DNA of 61,969 bases. Origin: Actinomycetota bacterium (GTDB taxonomy: Bacteria; Actinomycetota; Acidimicrobiia; IMCC26256; JAENVU01). The stretch's first letter is position 1, and each line of letters starts with the position of its first letter. Below the pieces are notes generated by a model. The model was not told the DNA's origin. It saw nothing but the letters and a program-made list of their open reading frames with translations, and searched no databases. Both the position numbers and the translations under genes were made by a program. The DNA lies in contig VGBT01000014.1 in the NCBI GenBank assembly GCA_016870395.1, positions 1-61,969 on the forward strand, given 5' to 3'. Below are positions 49,041-57,443 of this stretch, piece by piece.

Positions 49041-49445
49041 ATGTCCGACCGGTTCGTGCACACGGTTCGACCCCGCTACGCGGAGGTCGACCAGCAGGGG
49101 GTCGTGTTCAACGCGCACTGGCTCACGTTCTTCGACGAGGCCTGCACGCGGTTCTTCGAGTGGCTGGGCGACACGCCGAGCGAGTCGTTCTTCTCCGAGT
49201 ACGACCTGATGATCGTGAAGGCGGTGCTCGAGTGGGAGGGTCCGGCCGGCTTCGACGAGCACGTCGACATCGAGGTCGTGCCCACCAGGCTCGGCAAGAA
49301 GAGCCTCGAGCTCACCTACCGGGCGTCGGTGGGAGAGCGCCCCGCGTGCACCGGGGTCATCACGTACGTGAGCGTGACGCCGGGCACGCACGACTCGGTG
49401 CCGATCCCCGACCGGCTCCGCACCCGGCTCGAGTCCACTACTTGA
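49041..49445 (+). CDS. acyl-CoA thioesterase, 4-hydroxybenzoyl-CoA thioesterase-like
   Basis: A 134-residue hot-dog fold protein. The N-terminal RPRYAEVDQQGVVFNAHWLTFFDEA segment has the catalytic Asp of the 4HBT/YbgC group (Asp near 15), and EGPAGFDEHVDIEVV and KKSLELTYRA complete the fold. It probably hydrolyses acyl-CoA; the substrate is unknown. ATG at 49041 is 3 nt after pheT, so it may be transcribed with it. Confidence 0.85.
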   Translation: MSDRFVHTVRPRYAEVDQQGVVFNAHWLTFFDEACTRFFEWLGDTPSESFFSEYDLMIVKAVLEWEGPAGFDEHVDIEVVPTRLGKKSLELTYRASVGERPACTGVITYVSVTPGTHDSVPIPDRLRTRLESTT

Positions 49446-49498
49446 CCGATCTCGGAACGATTCGGGCCCCTATAGGGCCCTGAGCGTGCCGAGATCGG
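49446..49498. repeat. family A structured palindrome, copy 4
   Basis: Outer stem CCGATCTCGG (49446-49455) / CCGAGATCGG (49489-49498), perfect 10 bp. Inner stem GGGCCC (49464-49469) / GGGCCC (49475-49480), loop CTATA. Nearly identical to copy 3 in the middle but with GAT for GTT in the outer stem, paired on both sides. It lies between the thioesterase and alkylsulfatase genes. Confidence 0.78.
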
Positions 49499-49520
49499 CG
49501 GGGGAGGGGAGAATCCGGGG

Positions 49521-51419
49521 ATGACCGGTCCGGATCTCAGCCCCAAGGACGCGTCCGAGCACACCGCGGCTGCCAACGCCGCGGTCCACGCGCACCTGCC
49601 GTTCTCAGATCGCGCCGACTTCGAGCGTGCGTCTCGGGGCCGGATCGCCGGTCCGCCCCCGCCCCTGACGCCCGGTGGCTTCTCGGTGTGGGACCTCACT
49701 ACCTTCGACTTCCTCGACGGTGACGCGCCACCGACCGTCAACCCGAGCCTGTGGCGCCAGGCGCAGCTCAACTGCGTCGCCGGGCTGTTCGAGGTCTGCG
49801 ACGGCATCTACCAGGTGCGCGGCCTCGACCTGTCGAACGTGACGTTCGTGGCGGGCGAATCCGGTTGGATCGTGATCGACCCGCTCACCTCCTCGACAAC
49901 GGCACGCGCCGCGCTCGACCTCGTCACCGAACACCTTGGCGCACGGCCGGTGCACACGGTGATCTACACCCACAGCCACGTTGACCACTTCGGCGGCGTC
50001 CGCGGCATCGTCGACGAGGAGGCGGTGCGCGGGGGAGCGGTGCGCATCTTCGCCCCCGAAGGGTTCCTCCGAGCGGCGGTCAGCGAGAACGTGATCGCCG
50101 GCAACGTGATGACCCGCCGTGCGACCTACATGTACGGGGCGCTCCTGCCTCGCGGCCCGAAGGGCCACGTCGATGCCGGACTCGGCAAAGGCGTGCCGCT
50201 CGGCCCGAGGGGGCTTATCGCTCCCACCGACACGGTGACCGACAGCGGCAGCGAGATGACCATCGACGGGATGCGCCTCGTGTTCCAGCTCACACCCGGC
50301 ACCGAGGCGCCCGCCGAGATGAACTTCGCGTTTCCCGACCATCGCGCGCTGTGCATGGCCGAGAACTGCACGGGAGTCCTCCACAACCTCTACACGCCGC
50401 GCGGCGCGGAGATCCGTGACGCGCTCGCCTGGAGCAAGTACATCGACGAGTCGATCGAGTGGTTCGCGGCGACGAGCGACGTCGTGTTCGCCTCCCACCA
50501 CTGGCCGCGCTGGGGAGACGACGTCGTGCCCTATCTCGGCAAGCAACGCGACGCCTACCGCTACCTGCACGACCAGACGATGCGGCTCGCGAACCATGGG
50601 CTCACGCCGGTCGAGATCGCCGAGGAGCTCGTCCTTCCGCCAGGTCTCGGGGACGAGTTCTTCAACCGCGACTACTACGGCACGGTCAGCCACAATGTGA
50701 AAGCCGTGTACCAGCGCTATCTCGGCTGGTTCGACGGCAACCCGGCCAGCCTGCATCGGCTTCCTCCCGTCGACGCGGCGCGCCGGTACGTGGAGTTCAT
50801 GGGTGGTGCCGACGACCTGTTGCGCAAGGCTCGCGCGTCCTTCGAGCTCGGTGAGTACCGGTGGGTCGCGGAGGTCGCAAACCACCTGGTGTTCGCGGAG
50901 CCGGAGAACCTCGAGGCCAGGGCGCTGCAGGCCGACACTCTCGAGCAGCTCGCCTACCAGGCCGAGTCGGGCCCCTGGCGGGCCTTCTACCTGACGGCTG
51001 CCCAGGAGCTGCGCCACGGCGTGCCCGACTTCGGGCCGATGGGTGCAGTCGCCGGCGACACGGCCGCGGCGATGACCGTCGAGATGCTGCTCGACTTCCT
51101 CGCAGTGCGGATCGACGGACCGCGCGCTGCGGGTCGCCGGTTCGCGCTCGACATCGACGTCACCGACCGCGACGAGCGGTGGGCCGTCTCGGTGGAGCAC
51201 GGCACGCTTCGGGCCGTCTCGGGACGGGACTCGGAGCACGCTGCGGTTCGGCTCACGTTGGAGCATGCGGCGCTCGCAGCGCTGGTGCTAGGGGAGCGCG
51301 CTCCCCGAGCGCTCGTGGCCGACGGCGCCCTGCAGCTCGAGGGCGACGAGACCGTGCTCGAGGATCTCTTCGCGTGCTGTGAGACCTTTGACACCTGGTT
51401 CCCGATCGTCACCCCCTGA
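49521..51419 (+). CDS. alkylsulfatase (SdsA1-like metallo-beta-lactamase fold)
   Basis: Hydrolyses alkyl sulfate esters through a zinc-dependent C-O cleavage. The 632-residue protein has an N-terminal domain, a metallo-beta-lactamase core with THSHVDHFGG near 151-160, AENCTGVLHNLYTPRG near 277-292 and FASHHWPRWGD near 323-333 (the second zinc ligands), a dimerisation helical region from 350-500, and a C-terminal SCP2-like lipid-binding domain. Two Shine-Dalgarno-like tracts (GGGGAGGGGAG) precede the ATG. No signal peptide is apparent. Confidence 0.93.
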   Translation: MTGPDLSPKDASEHTAAANAAVHAHLPFSDRADFERASRGRIAGPPPPLTPGGFSVWDLTTFDFLDGDAPPTVNPSLWRQAQLNCVAGLFEVCDGIYQVRGLDLSNVTFVAGESGWIVIDPLTSSTTARAALDLVTEHLGARPVHTVIYTHSHVDHFGGVRGIVDEEAVRGGAVRIFAPEGFLRAAVSENVIAGNVMTRRATYMYGALLPRGPKGHVDAGLGKGVPLGPRGLIAPTDTVTDSGSEMTIDGMRLVFQLTPGTEAPAEMNFAFPDHRALCMAENCTGVLHNLYTPRGAEIRDALAWSKYIDESIEWFAATSDVVFASHHWPRWGDDVVPYLGKQRDAYRYLHDQTMRLANHGLTPVEIAEELVLPPGLGDEFFNRDYYGTVSHNVKAVYQRYLGWFDGNPASLHRLPPVDAARRYVEFMGGADDLLRKARASFELGEYRWVAEVANHLVFAEPENLEARALQADTLEQLAYQAESGPWRAFYLTAAQELRHGVPDFGPMGAVAGDTAAAMTVEMLLDFLAVRIDGPRAAGRRFALDIDVTDRDERWAVSVEHGTLRAVSGRDSEHAAVRLTLEHAALAALVLGERAPRALVADGALQLEGDETVLEDLFACCETFDTWFPIVTP

Positions 51420-51431
51420 CGGGGTGGGCGG

Positions 51432-52244
51432 TCAGGTGCCGAGCAGGAATTGGCGGAGCGGGTCGTCCTGTAGCTCGCGCGCATGGGCCGGTCCGAGCGC
51501 GGGGTCACCGCGCAACGCGGCCGCTCCGTCGGGTGCGAGCTGCACGATGTAGGCCTTGCGTACCCCAGCGGTGCGATTGCGGCCGGTCGCGTGGGGCGTG
51601 AGCGACGAGAAGACGACGACGCTTCCGGCCCTCACGGGCACCGGGACCGCGTCCTCGGGATCGTGACAGCACTCGAAGCCGATCGGCGTGTCGCGGTGGG
51701 CGAGCGTGCCCTGGTGGTGTGCCCCCGGCAAGACCCATACGCACCCGTTGTCCTCGGTCGCGTCGGTGATCGCGACCCAGCAGGTGACGTAGGCCTGTGG
51801 CTCGACGTAGGTGTACCCGTTGTCCTGGTGCCAGAGCACCGGCTCCGCTCCGTGGGGCTGCTTGTACACCGCCTGCTCCCAGTAGAGGCGCCCGCTCGGT
51901 CCGATGAGGTCGCGGCCGATGTCGGCGAAGAGCGATGACCCGCAGAAGTCGCGAAGCACTCGCGACCGGGCGACCAGGTGGACCGCGATCGACACGGTGT
52001 CGACGCCTGCGATGCTGAACCGACCCTCCGGCTGCGTGTGCAGGAAGTCGAGCACCTCGCGATCGAACGGCTCGATCTCCGCGTCGAGCGCCGCGAGCGT
52101 CTCAGCGTCGACGGCGTCCTCGAGTACGAAGAAGCCGTCGCGGTCGAACGCCGCGGCTTGCGCCTCCGTGACGCGACGGAACGGACCAGAGTGCTCCGAC
52201 CAGGTAAACCCGGTGTTCCACGGGTGGGGCTCGAAGGAGTTCAT
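51432..52244 (-). CDS. phytanoyl-CoA dioxygenase (PhyH) family protein
   Basis: A 270-residue Fe(II)/2-oxoglutarate oxygenase. Metal ligands are in WHQDNGYTY (His139, Asp141) and SLTPHATGRN (His218), with Arg222 for 2-oxoglutarate. GYTYVEPQAYVTCWVAI and GCVWVLPGAHHQGT are standard for this family. The substrate is unknown; PhyH hydroxylates branched acyl-CoA, and the two hot-dog genes upstream (with overlap) suggest a lipid acyl-CoA role. ATG at 52244. Confidence 0.9.
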   Translation of the reverse strand: MNSFEPHPWNTGFTWSEHSGPFRRVTEAQAAAFDRDGFFVLEDAVDAETLAALDAEIEPFDREVLDFLHTQPEGRFSIAGVDTVSIAVHLVARSRVLRDFCGSSLFADIGRDLIGPSGRLYWEQAVYKQPHGAEPVLWHQDNGYTYVEPQAYVTCWVAITDATEDNGCVWVLPGAHHQGTLAHRDTPIGFECCHDPEDAVPVPVRAGSVVVFSSLTPHATGRNRTAGVRKAYIVQLAPDGAAALRGDPALGPAHARELQDDPLRQFLLGT

Positions 52245-52609
52245 CCGGCGATGCTACGGCGAGCAGATCCGACGACCGCGGTGACGCCGGTCGTCGAGTT
52301 CGCGACGGTGATCGTCGCGGCACCCTGGTCGACGCCGTCGTCGACCTCACCGTCGAGGCCGACGACGGCCACCACCGTGTCGCCGTCGGAGACCAGGCCG
52401 ACGAAAATGAGCTCGAGCTCTCCGTGGGCCAGGAACTCCTCGCCCCACGCGTCGAGAAGAAGCCCGTACGCGGGTCCGGCCGATTGCATGCCCTGCGCGA
52501 CGAGGCGCCGGTACCCAAGGCCGGCCGCGGCGTCGGGATCCGAGTGGAAGTTGCCCCGGCGCGAGTATGCGTGCAGCAGCTCGGCGGTGAGGTGCAGCTC
52601 CCGCCTCAC
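52241..52609 (-). CDS. MaoC-like hot-dog hydratase subunit, catalytic Asp absent
   Basis: A 122-residue single hot-dog domain resembling the C-terminal half of MaoC-type enoyl hydratases. The hydratase-2 motif normally reads D-x-N-P-x-H; here it is R-R-G-N-F-H-S-D (about 17-24), so the Asp is missing while the His remains. GTG at 52609 overlaps the upstream gene, and the stop overlaps PhyH. With the next gene it may form a heterodimer in which one subunit is catalytic. Confidence 0.78.
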   Translation of the reverse strand: MRRELHLTAELLHAYSRRGNFHSDPDAAAGLGYRRLVAQGMQSAGPAYGLLLDAWGEEFLAHGELELIFVGLVSDGDTVVAVVGLDGEVDDGVDQGAATITVANSTTGVTAVVGSARRSIAG

Positions 52610-52998
52610 GCGCCGGGCTCGCAGAAGGTCGCGACCGACGTCCAGAGCGGGTCGCCGTCGAACAGGGTGATCTCCGCGATCACCACGACGTACTCCCGGT
52701 CCCGCCGCTCGTAGCGCTCCGAGACCGCCCCGGTCACGGTCAGCTCGACCCCGGCCGGGCCGCTGCGGTGGGCGCGGAGGCGCTGGCGGGCGTGCAGCAG
52801 CGGTACCGGTGCGATGGTCTGGAAGGCCAGGATGGTGAGGTTGGCTGCGATCGGGGGGTAGAGGGCGCCCGCGGCCAGCAGCGGGTGGCGGGCACCGGCC
52901 GAAGCCCAGTAGCGCTGGTTGGCGGCCGGGGACACCGTGAATCCGACCGGCCCGAAGCGCTCGCCCTCGACGACCCCGGCGAAGGGCGGACCTTGCAT
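52606..52998 (-). CDS. FAS1-like / MaoC N-terminal hot-dog protein
   Basis: A 130-residue hot-dog-fold protein matching the N-terminal half of bidomain MaoC proteins: FTVSPAANQRYWASAGARHPLL, RQRLRAHRSGPAGVELTV and a beta-strand rich end. It is probably the partner of the next gene. ATG at 52998 lies inside the argC operator; TTG at 53007 is also possible. The start may be blocked when the arginine promoter is active. Confidence 0.75.
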   Translation of the reverse strand: MQGPPFAGVVEGERFGPVGFTVSPAANQRYWASAGARHPLLAAGALYPPIAANLTILAFQTIAPVPLLHARQRLRAHRSGPAGVELTVTGAVSERYERRDREYVVVIAEITLFDGDPLWTSVATFCEPGA

Positions 52999-53026
52999 TC
53001 TATGCAATCTGCTGCATAGAATGCGG
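52993..53026. promoter_or_regulatory. ArgR-type operator over the argC promoter
   Basis: Twelve-bp arms GCATTCTATGCA (52995-53006) and TGCATAGAATGC (53013-53024) are exact inverted repeats. Each half holds a TGCAT-ATGCA ARG-box-like unit (TTGCATTCTATGCAA and CTGCATAGAATGCGG). TTGCAT at 52993 and TAGAAT at 53017-53022 are spaced by 18 nt as -35 and -10. The -10 ends 5 nt before the argC ATG, which implies a leaderless transcript that ArgR can block. Confidence 0.82.
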
Positions 53027-53027
53027 C

Positions 53028-54065
53028 ATGGCGTATCGAGCCGCGGTCATCGGCGGGTCAGGTTACACGGGCGCGGAGCTGCTCCGGCTGTGCGCCGGCA
53101 ATCCCGACCTCGAGGTGGTGCACGTGACTGCGGAGGCCAACGCGGGCGCCGCGGTCGCCGAGCTGTACCCGTCGCTCGCGGCGGCCTACGCGGGACTCCG
53201 CTACGCCACGGTGGACCCCGGGGCCTGCGCGGGGCTCGACGTCGTGTTCGTCGCGCTCCCGCACGGGGAGTCCCAGAAGATCATCCCCCAGCTGGTGGAG
53301 CGCGTCGGGCACGTGGTCGACCTCGGTGCCGACTTCCGGCTGCCGGTCGACACCTACGCCCGCTGGTACGGCGCGGCGCACACCGCCCCCGAGCTCCTCG
53401 ACCGGTTTGCCTTCGGGCTGCCCGAGCTCTTCCGCGAGGAGATCCGGGCCGCGCCCCACGTTGCCGCCCCGGGCTGCTATCCGACAGCCACCGCGCTCGC
53501 GCTCGCGCCGTTGCTCGCGGAGGGTCTCGTCGAGCGCACCGGAATCGTCGTCGACGCGATGTCCGGCCACTCGGGCGCCGGTCGCGGCCTCAAGATCGGC
53601 CAGCACTTCTCGGAGGCCGACGAGAGCGTCGTGGCGTACGGGCTCCTGGCCCATCGGCACACCGCAGAGATGGAGCTCGCGCTCGGGCGGGTTGCCGGCG
53701 CCCCGGTCGAGGTGCTCTTCACCCCCCACCTGGTACCGATGGTGCGGGGCGTCCACGCGACGTGCCACGCCCGACCCGCCGACTCCGAGCTCTCGACCGC
53801 TCGCCTGCTCGAGTGCTACCACGAGCACTACGCGGCGGAGCCGTTCGTGGCGGTCGTCGACGAGCCGTCGCCCACGAAGGCCGCGACCGGTGCGAACACC
53901 TGCCACGTCACGGTGCGCTACGACACCCGCACCGATTCGGTGCTCGCCTTCGGGGTGATCGACAACCTCGTGAAGGGTGCCTCGGGGCAGGCCATGCAGA
54001 ACGCCAACCTGATGCTCGGCCTCCCGGAGACGACCGGCCTGCCGACGATCGGTCAGTGGCCGTGA
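53028..54065 (+). CDS. argC: N-acetyl-gamma-glutamyl-phosphate reductase
   Basis: NADPH-dependent reduction of N-acetylglutamyl phosphate. The 345-residue protein has the Rossmann start VIGGSGYTGAELLRL, the catalytic Cys in APGCYPTATAL (about C149), and the family end TGLPTIGQWP. ATG at 53028 has no Shine-Dalgarno and lies at the predicted transcription start. First gene of the arginine operon. Confidence 0.97.
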   Translation: MAYRAAVIGGSGYTGAELLRLCAGNPDLEVVHVTAEANAGAAVAELYPSLAAAYAGLRYATVDPGACAGLDVVFVALPHGESQKIIPQLVERVGHVVDLGADFRLPVDTYARWYGAAHTAPELLDRFAFGLPELFREEIRAAPHVAAPGCYPTATALALAPLLAEGLVERTGIVVDAMSGHSGAGRGLKIGQHFSEADESVVAYGLLAHRHTAEMELALGRVAGAPVEVLFTPHLVPMVRGVHATCHARPADSELSTARLLECYHEHYAAEPFVAVVDEPSPTKAATGANTCHVTVRYDTRTDSVLAFGVIDNLVKGASGQAMQNANLMLGLPETTGLPTIGQWP

Positions 54066-55234
54066 GCGTCACTGCGGCGAAGGGATTCGAAGCCGGCGGG
54101 AGCGTGTGCGGCATCAAGGCGGGCGGCGCGCCCGACCTCGCCATCGTGACGACGGCGTCGCGACAGCCCGTGGCCGCGGCCGGGGTGTTCACGCTGAACC
54201 TGGCCTCGGCGGCACCGGTGCAGGTGAGCCGCCGCCATCTCGGAGACGGGGTTGCCTCGGCGGTCGTGCTGTCGTCGGGCAACGCGAACGCGGCGACCGG
54301 GGAGCAGGGTCGAGCGGATGCCCTCCGGATGGCCGAGCTCACCGCGGCCGGGCTCGGGTGTGCGACCGGAGACGTGCTGGTGTGCTCCACGGGACTCATC
54401 GGCTACCCGATGCCGATGGCCGCGCTCGAGTCCGGGATCCCCGCACTCGCCGCCGACCTCAACGGAGCGGGCGCAGCCGCCGAAGCGATTCTCACCACCG
54501 ACACCGTTCGCAAGGAGGCGGTCGCCCCGGTCGGCGACACGGCGGCCGTCGTAGGGGGGATGGCCAAGGGCGCCGCGATGCTGATGCCCGCGATGGCGAC
54601 GATGCTCGCCGTGCTCACCACCGACGCCGCGGTCGACCCGGTGACGCTGCAGCTGGCGCTCGCTCGTGCCGTCGACGACACGTTCAACCAGCTGTGCGTC
54701 GACGCGTGCACGAGCACCAACGACACGGTGCTGGCGCTTGCCGGCGGCGCATCGGGGGTGAGCATCGACGACCGGGCCGGTGCGCACGCCCTCACCGACG
54801 CGCTCACCGAGACCTGTGGGTCCCTCGCGGAGCAGATGGCGCGCGATGCGGAAGGGGCGACCAAGCTCGCCCGAGTCACGGTCTGTGGCGCGCGCTCGGA
54901 TGCCGAGGCCCACATGGCGGCCCGGACTGTCGCCCGTTCCCAGCTCGTGCAGTGCTCGCTCAACGGCGAGGACCCGTACTGGGGTCGCATCCTCTCAGAG
55001 CTCGGCGTCAGTGGCGCGGTGTTCGATCCGGAGGCCGTCGAGATCGCGTACAACGGCATCGTGAGCTGTCGCAACGGCATCGCAGCTCCCCACGACGCGG
55101 AGGCGCTGCGGAAGGCGATGGCCGGGCGCGAGGTTGTCATCGCCTGTGATCTCGGCAACGGCAGCGGTCGGGCCGCGGTCATCTTCACCGACCTCTCGTG
55201 CGCGTACATCGACGAGAACCGAGGCACGTCATGA
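54062..55234 (+). CDS. argJ: bifunctional ornithine acetyltransferase / N-acetylglutamate synthase
   Basis: Recycles acetyl from N-acetylornithine to glutamate. The 390-residue precursor is self-cleaved at the ATML Thr (about 180, in MPAMATMLAVLTTDA) to give alpha and beta chains. LNGEDPYWGRIL and NGIVSCRNG near the C-terminus are standard. GTG at 54062 overlaps argC. Confidence 0.97.
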   Translation: MSVTAAKGFEAGGSVCGIKAGGAPDLAIVTTASRQPVAAAGVFTLNLASAAPVQVSRRHLGDGVASAVVLSSGNANAATGEQGRADALRMAELTAAGLGCATGDVLVCSTGLIGYPMPMAALESGIPALAADLNGAGAAAEAILTTDTVRKEAVAPVGDTAAVVGGMAKGAAMLMPAMATMLAVLTTDAAVDPVTLQLALARAVDDTFNQLCVDACTSTNDTVLALAGGASGVSIDDRAGAHALTDALTETCGSLAEQMARDAEGATKLARVTVCGARSDAEAHMAARTVARSQLVQCSLNGEDPYWGRILSELGVSGAVFDPEAVEIAYNGIVSCRNGIAAPHDAEALRKAMAGREVVIACDLGNGSGRAAVIFTDLSCAYIDENRGTS

Positions 55235-56172
55235 CCACGGCGGCGGGCGAGCCTGCGAGCCCGCTCGCAGGAGCGGCGAGCGACCAGGGGTCCAGGGGCC
55301 CCCACGGCTCGGAGCGAGCGCGACCAGACGCGGAGGCGAAGGCTCATGTGCTCGCGGAGGCCCTGCCCTACATCCGCGAGTTCAGCGGCCGGACTGTCGT
55401 GGTGAAGTACGGCGGGCACGCCATGGACACCCCCGAGCTCGCCGACCTGTTCGCGCAAGACGTCGTGCTCATGCACCTCGTCGGGATGAACCCGGTGATC
55501 GTGCACGGTGGCGGCCCGCAGATCTCCGACCTCATGCGCCGTCTGGGCAAGGAGCCCGAGTTCGTCGACGGGCTGCGCGTCACCGATGCCGAGACCGTCG
55601 ACATCGTACGGATGGCGCTCGTCGGCAAGGTCAACCGCGAGGTCGTCGCGACCGTGAACCGCCACGGCAGCTTCGCGGTGGGTCTCTCCGGTGAGGATGC
55701 CGGCCTGCTCACCGTCACCCGACGCGACGAGCGTCTCGGCTTCGTCGGCGACGTCGCGCGCGTCGACCCTTCGATCATCGAGCGCATGACGCGAGAGGAC
55801 CTCATCCCGGTGGTCGCGACGATCGGCACCGACGAGCACGGCCAGGCCCACAACGTCAACGCAGACACGGTGGCCGGCGCGATCGCCGAGGCACTGGGTG
55901 CGGAGAAGCTCGTGTACCTCACCGACGTCGCCGGCGTGTACGCCGACTACCCCGACGAGGAGTCGCTGGTGTCGCGGGTCGACGTGGAGGGGCTGGAGAC
56001 CCTCGTCGCGGCGGGCAAGGTAGGGGAGGGGATGATCCCGAAGCTGGCGTCGTGCGTGCACGCGCTGCGCAACGGTGTGACCCGGGCCCACATCCTCGAT
56101 GGCCGCATCCCCCACGCGCTGCTCCTCGAGTTCTTTACGCGTGAGGGCATCGGCACGATGGTGCACCCGTGA
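55231..56172 (+). CDS. argB: N-acetylglutamate kinase
   Basis: Phosphorylates N-acetylglutamate. The 313-residue protein has VVKYGGHAMDT near 56-66, VIVHGGGPQISDLMRRLG near 86-103, GLRVTDAETV, and the ATP region NVNADTVAGAIAEALGAEKLVYLTDV. The first 30 or so residues come from a family B repeat (55263-55327), read as PLAGAASDQG to SERARPD; the ordinary enzyme starts near residue 33. ATG at 55231 overlaps argJ by 4 nt. Confidence 0.95.
   Translation: MTTAAGEPASPLAGAASDQGSRGPHGSERARPDAEAKAHVLAEALPYIREFSGRTVVVKYGGHAMDTPELADLFAQDVVLMHLVGMNPVIVHGGGPQISDLMRRLGKEPEFVDGLRVTDAETVDIVRMALVGKVNREVVATVNRHGSFAVGLSGEDAGLLTVTRRDERLGFVGDVARVDPSIIERMTREDLIPVVATIGTDEHGQAHNVNADTVAGAIAEALGAEKLVYLTDVAGVYADYPDEESLVSRVDVEGLETLVAAGKVGEGMIPKLASCVHALRNGVTRAHILDGRIPHALLLEFFTREGIGTMVHP
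55263..55327. repeat. family B palindromic element, copy 3 (inside argB 5' end)
   Basis: It starts GCTCGCAGGAGCGGCG and ends GAGCGAGCGCGACCAG, 65 nt in all. The interior pairs CGAGC (55277-55281) with GCTCG (55307-55311); the central stem is less perfect than in copies 1 and 2. The 5' block is read LAGAA in argB, as in ribE, though the 3' block is in a different phase. Encodes argB N-terminal residues. Confidence 0.76.
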
Positions 56173-57443
56173 CCACCCCCGACCCCCACGGGGTTTTGGC
56201 GTCAAGAGACCGCGATAGCCGCGGCCTGCTGACGCCAAAACCCCTGGAGGAGCTGGTTGCGCTCGACGCCGAGCACGTGATGCAGACCTACGGTCGGCTG
56301 CCCGTGGCGTTCGTCCGCGGGGAGGGCACCCGACTGTGGGACACCGAGGGCAAGGAGTACCTCGACTTCCTCTCCGGTCTCGCGGTCACCTCGTTGGGTC
56401 ACGCACACCCGGCGGTCGCCGACGCGCTCGCGGCGCAGGCACGCACGCTGCTTCACACGTCGAACCTCTACTACAACGCGCTCCAGCCGAAGCTTGCCGA
56501 ACGCCTCGACCTGCTCCTCACGTCCGCGACCGGGACCGCCGGCCGGACTTTCTTCGCCAACTCGGGTGCCGAGGCCAACGAGTGCGCGATCAAGCTCGCC
56601 CGCCGCCACGGCCAGGCGAACGGAGGTCCCGAACGCTTTCACGTGATCTCCGCGCTCGGCTCGTTCCACGGTCGCACCCTCACGACGCTCGCCGTGACCG
56701 GCCAGCCCCAGAAGCAGGAGACGTTCCAGCCGCTGCCCACCGGCTTCCGCCAGGTCGCGTTCGCCGACCTCGCTGCCCTCCGCCGGGCACTCGACGAGCG
56801 CGTCTGCGCGGTGCTCCTCGAGCCCGTGCAGGGCGAGGGTGGTGTGAACCCGGCACCGCCGGGCTACCTCGCCGCGGTGCGCGAGACCTGCGACGAGCGT
56901 GAGGCGCTGCTGCTCGTCGACGAGGTGCAGACGGGCCTGGGCCGCACCGGTCGCTGGTTCGGGTTCGAGCACGGGGGGGACGTTCGTCCCGACGTCGTGA
57001 CCGTGGCGAAGGCCCTGGGAAACGGCGTCCCGATCGGTGCCTGCTGGGCCCGCGCGGAGGTGGCGGACGCCTTCCGCCCGGGCGACCACGCCACCACCTA
57101 CGGCGGCCAGCCGCTCGCCGCCGCGGCCGCACTCGCCGTCCTCGACGTGATGGAGCGCGAAGACGTGCCGCGCCTGGCGGCGCAGGCGGGTGCCCGCCTC
57201 GCGAAGGCGCTGACCGCCCTCGAGGGTGTGGCCGAGGTGCGCGGCCAGGGTCTCCTGCTCGCCGCGCAGCTCGCACCCGGCCGTGACGCGGGTGCGGTCG
57301 CGAATGCGTGCCTGGAGGGCGGGCTGATCGTCAACGCGGTGACGCCGACCGCGCTGCGCCTGGCACCTTCGTTGCTCGTCACCGACGCGGAGATCGATGC
57401 CGCCGTCGCCATCCTGGAGGAGGTCCTGCTCCGTGACTCGTGA
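56169..57443 (+). CDS. argD: acetylornithine aminotransferase
   Basis: A PLP enzyme that makes N-acetylornithine. The 424-residue protein has GHAHPAVADAL, the PLP-binding LVDEVQTGLGRTG, and the Schiff-base Lys in TVAKALGNGVPIG. The first 30 residues are unusual; a family A palindrome (56190-56244) is embedded, encoding HGVLASRDRDSRGLLTPKPL, before the usual start (EHVMQTYGRLPV). GTG at 56169 overlaps argB. Confidence 0.95.
   Translation: MTTPDPHGVLASRDRDSRGLLTPKPLEELVALDAEHVMQTYGRLPVAFVRGEGTRLWDTEGKEYLDFLSGLAVTSLGHAHPAVADALAAQARTLLHTSNLYYNALQPKLAERLDLLLTSATGTAGRTFFANSGAEANECAIKLARRHGQANGGPERFHVISALGSFHGRTLTTLAVTGQPQKQETFQPLPTGFRQVAFADLAALRRALDERVCAVLLEPVQGEGGVNPAPPGYLAAVRETCDEREALLLVDEVQTGLGRTGRWFGFEHGGDVRPDVVTVAKALGNGVPIGACWARAEVADAFRPGDHATTYGGQPLAAAAALAVLDVMEREDVPRLAAQAGARLAKALTALEGVAEVRGQGLLLAAQLAPGRDAGAVANACLEGGLIVNAVTPTALRLAPSLLVTDAEIDAAVAILEEVLLRDS
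56190..56244. repeat. family A structured palindrome, copy 5 (inside argD)
   Basis: Outer stem GGGGTTTTGGCGTCA (56190-56204) / TGACGCCAAAACCCC (56230-56244), perfect 15 bp. Internal loop AGAGA/CCTGC. Inner stem CCGCG (56210-56214) / CGCGG (56220-56224), loop ATAGC. It is the strongest copy and lies inside the argD open frame, at codons 8-25. It does not disrupt the frame. Confidence 0.8.
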
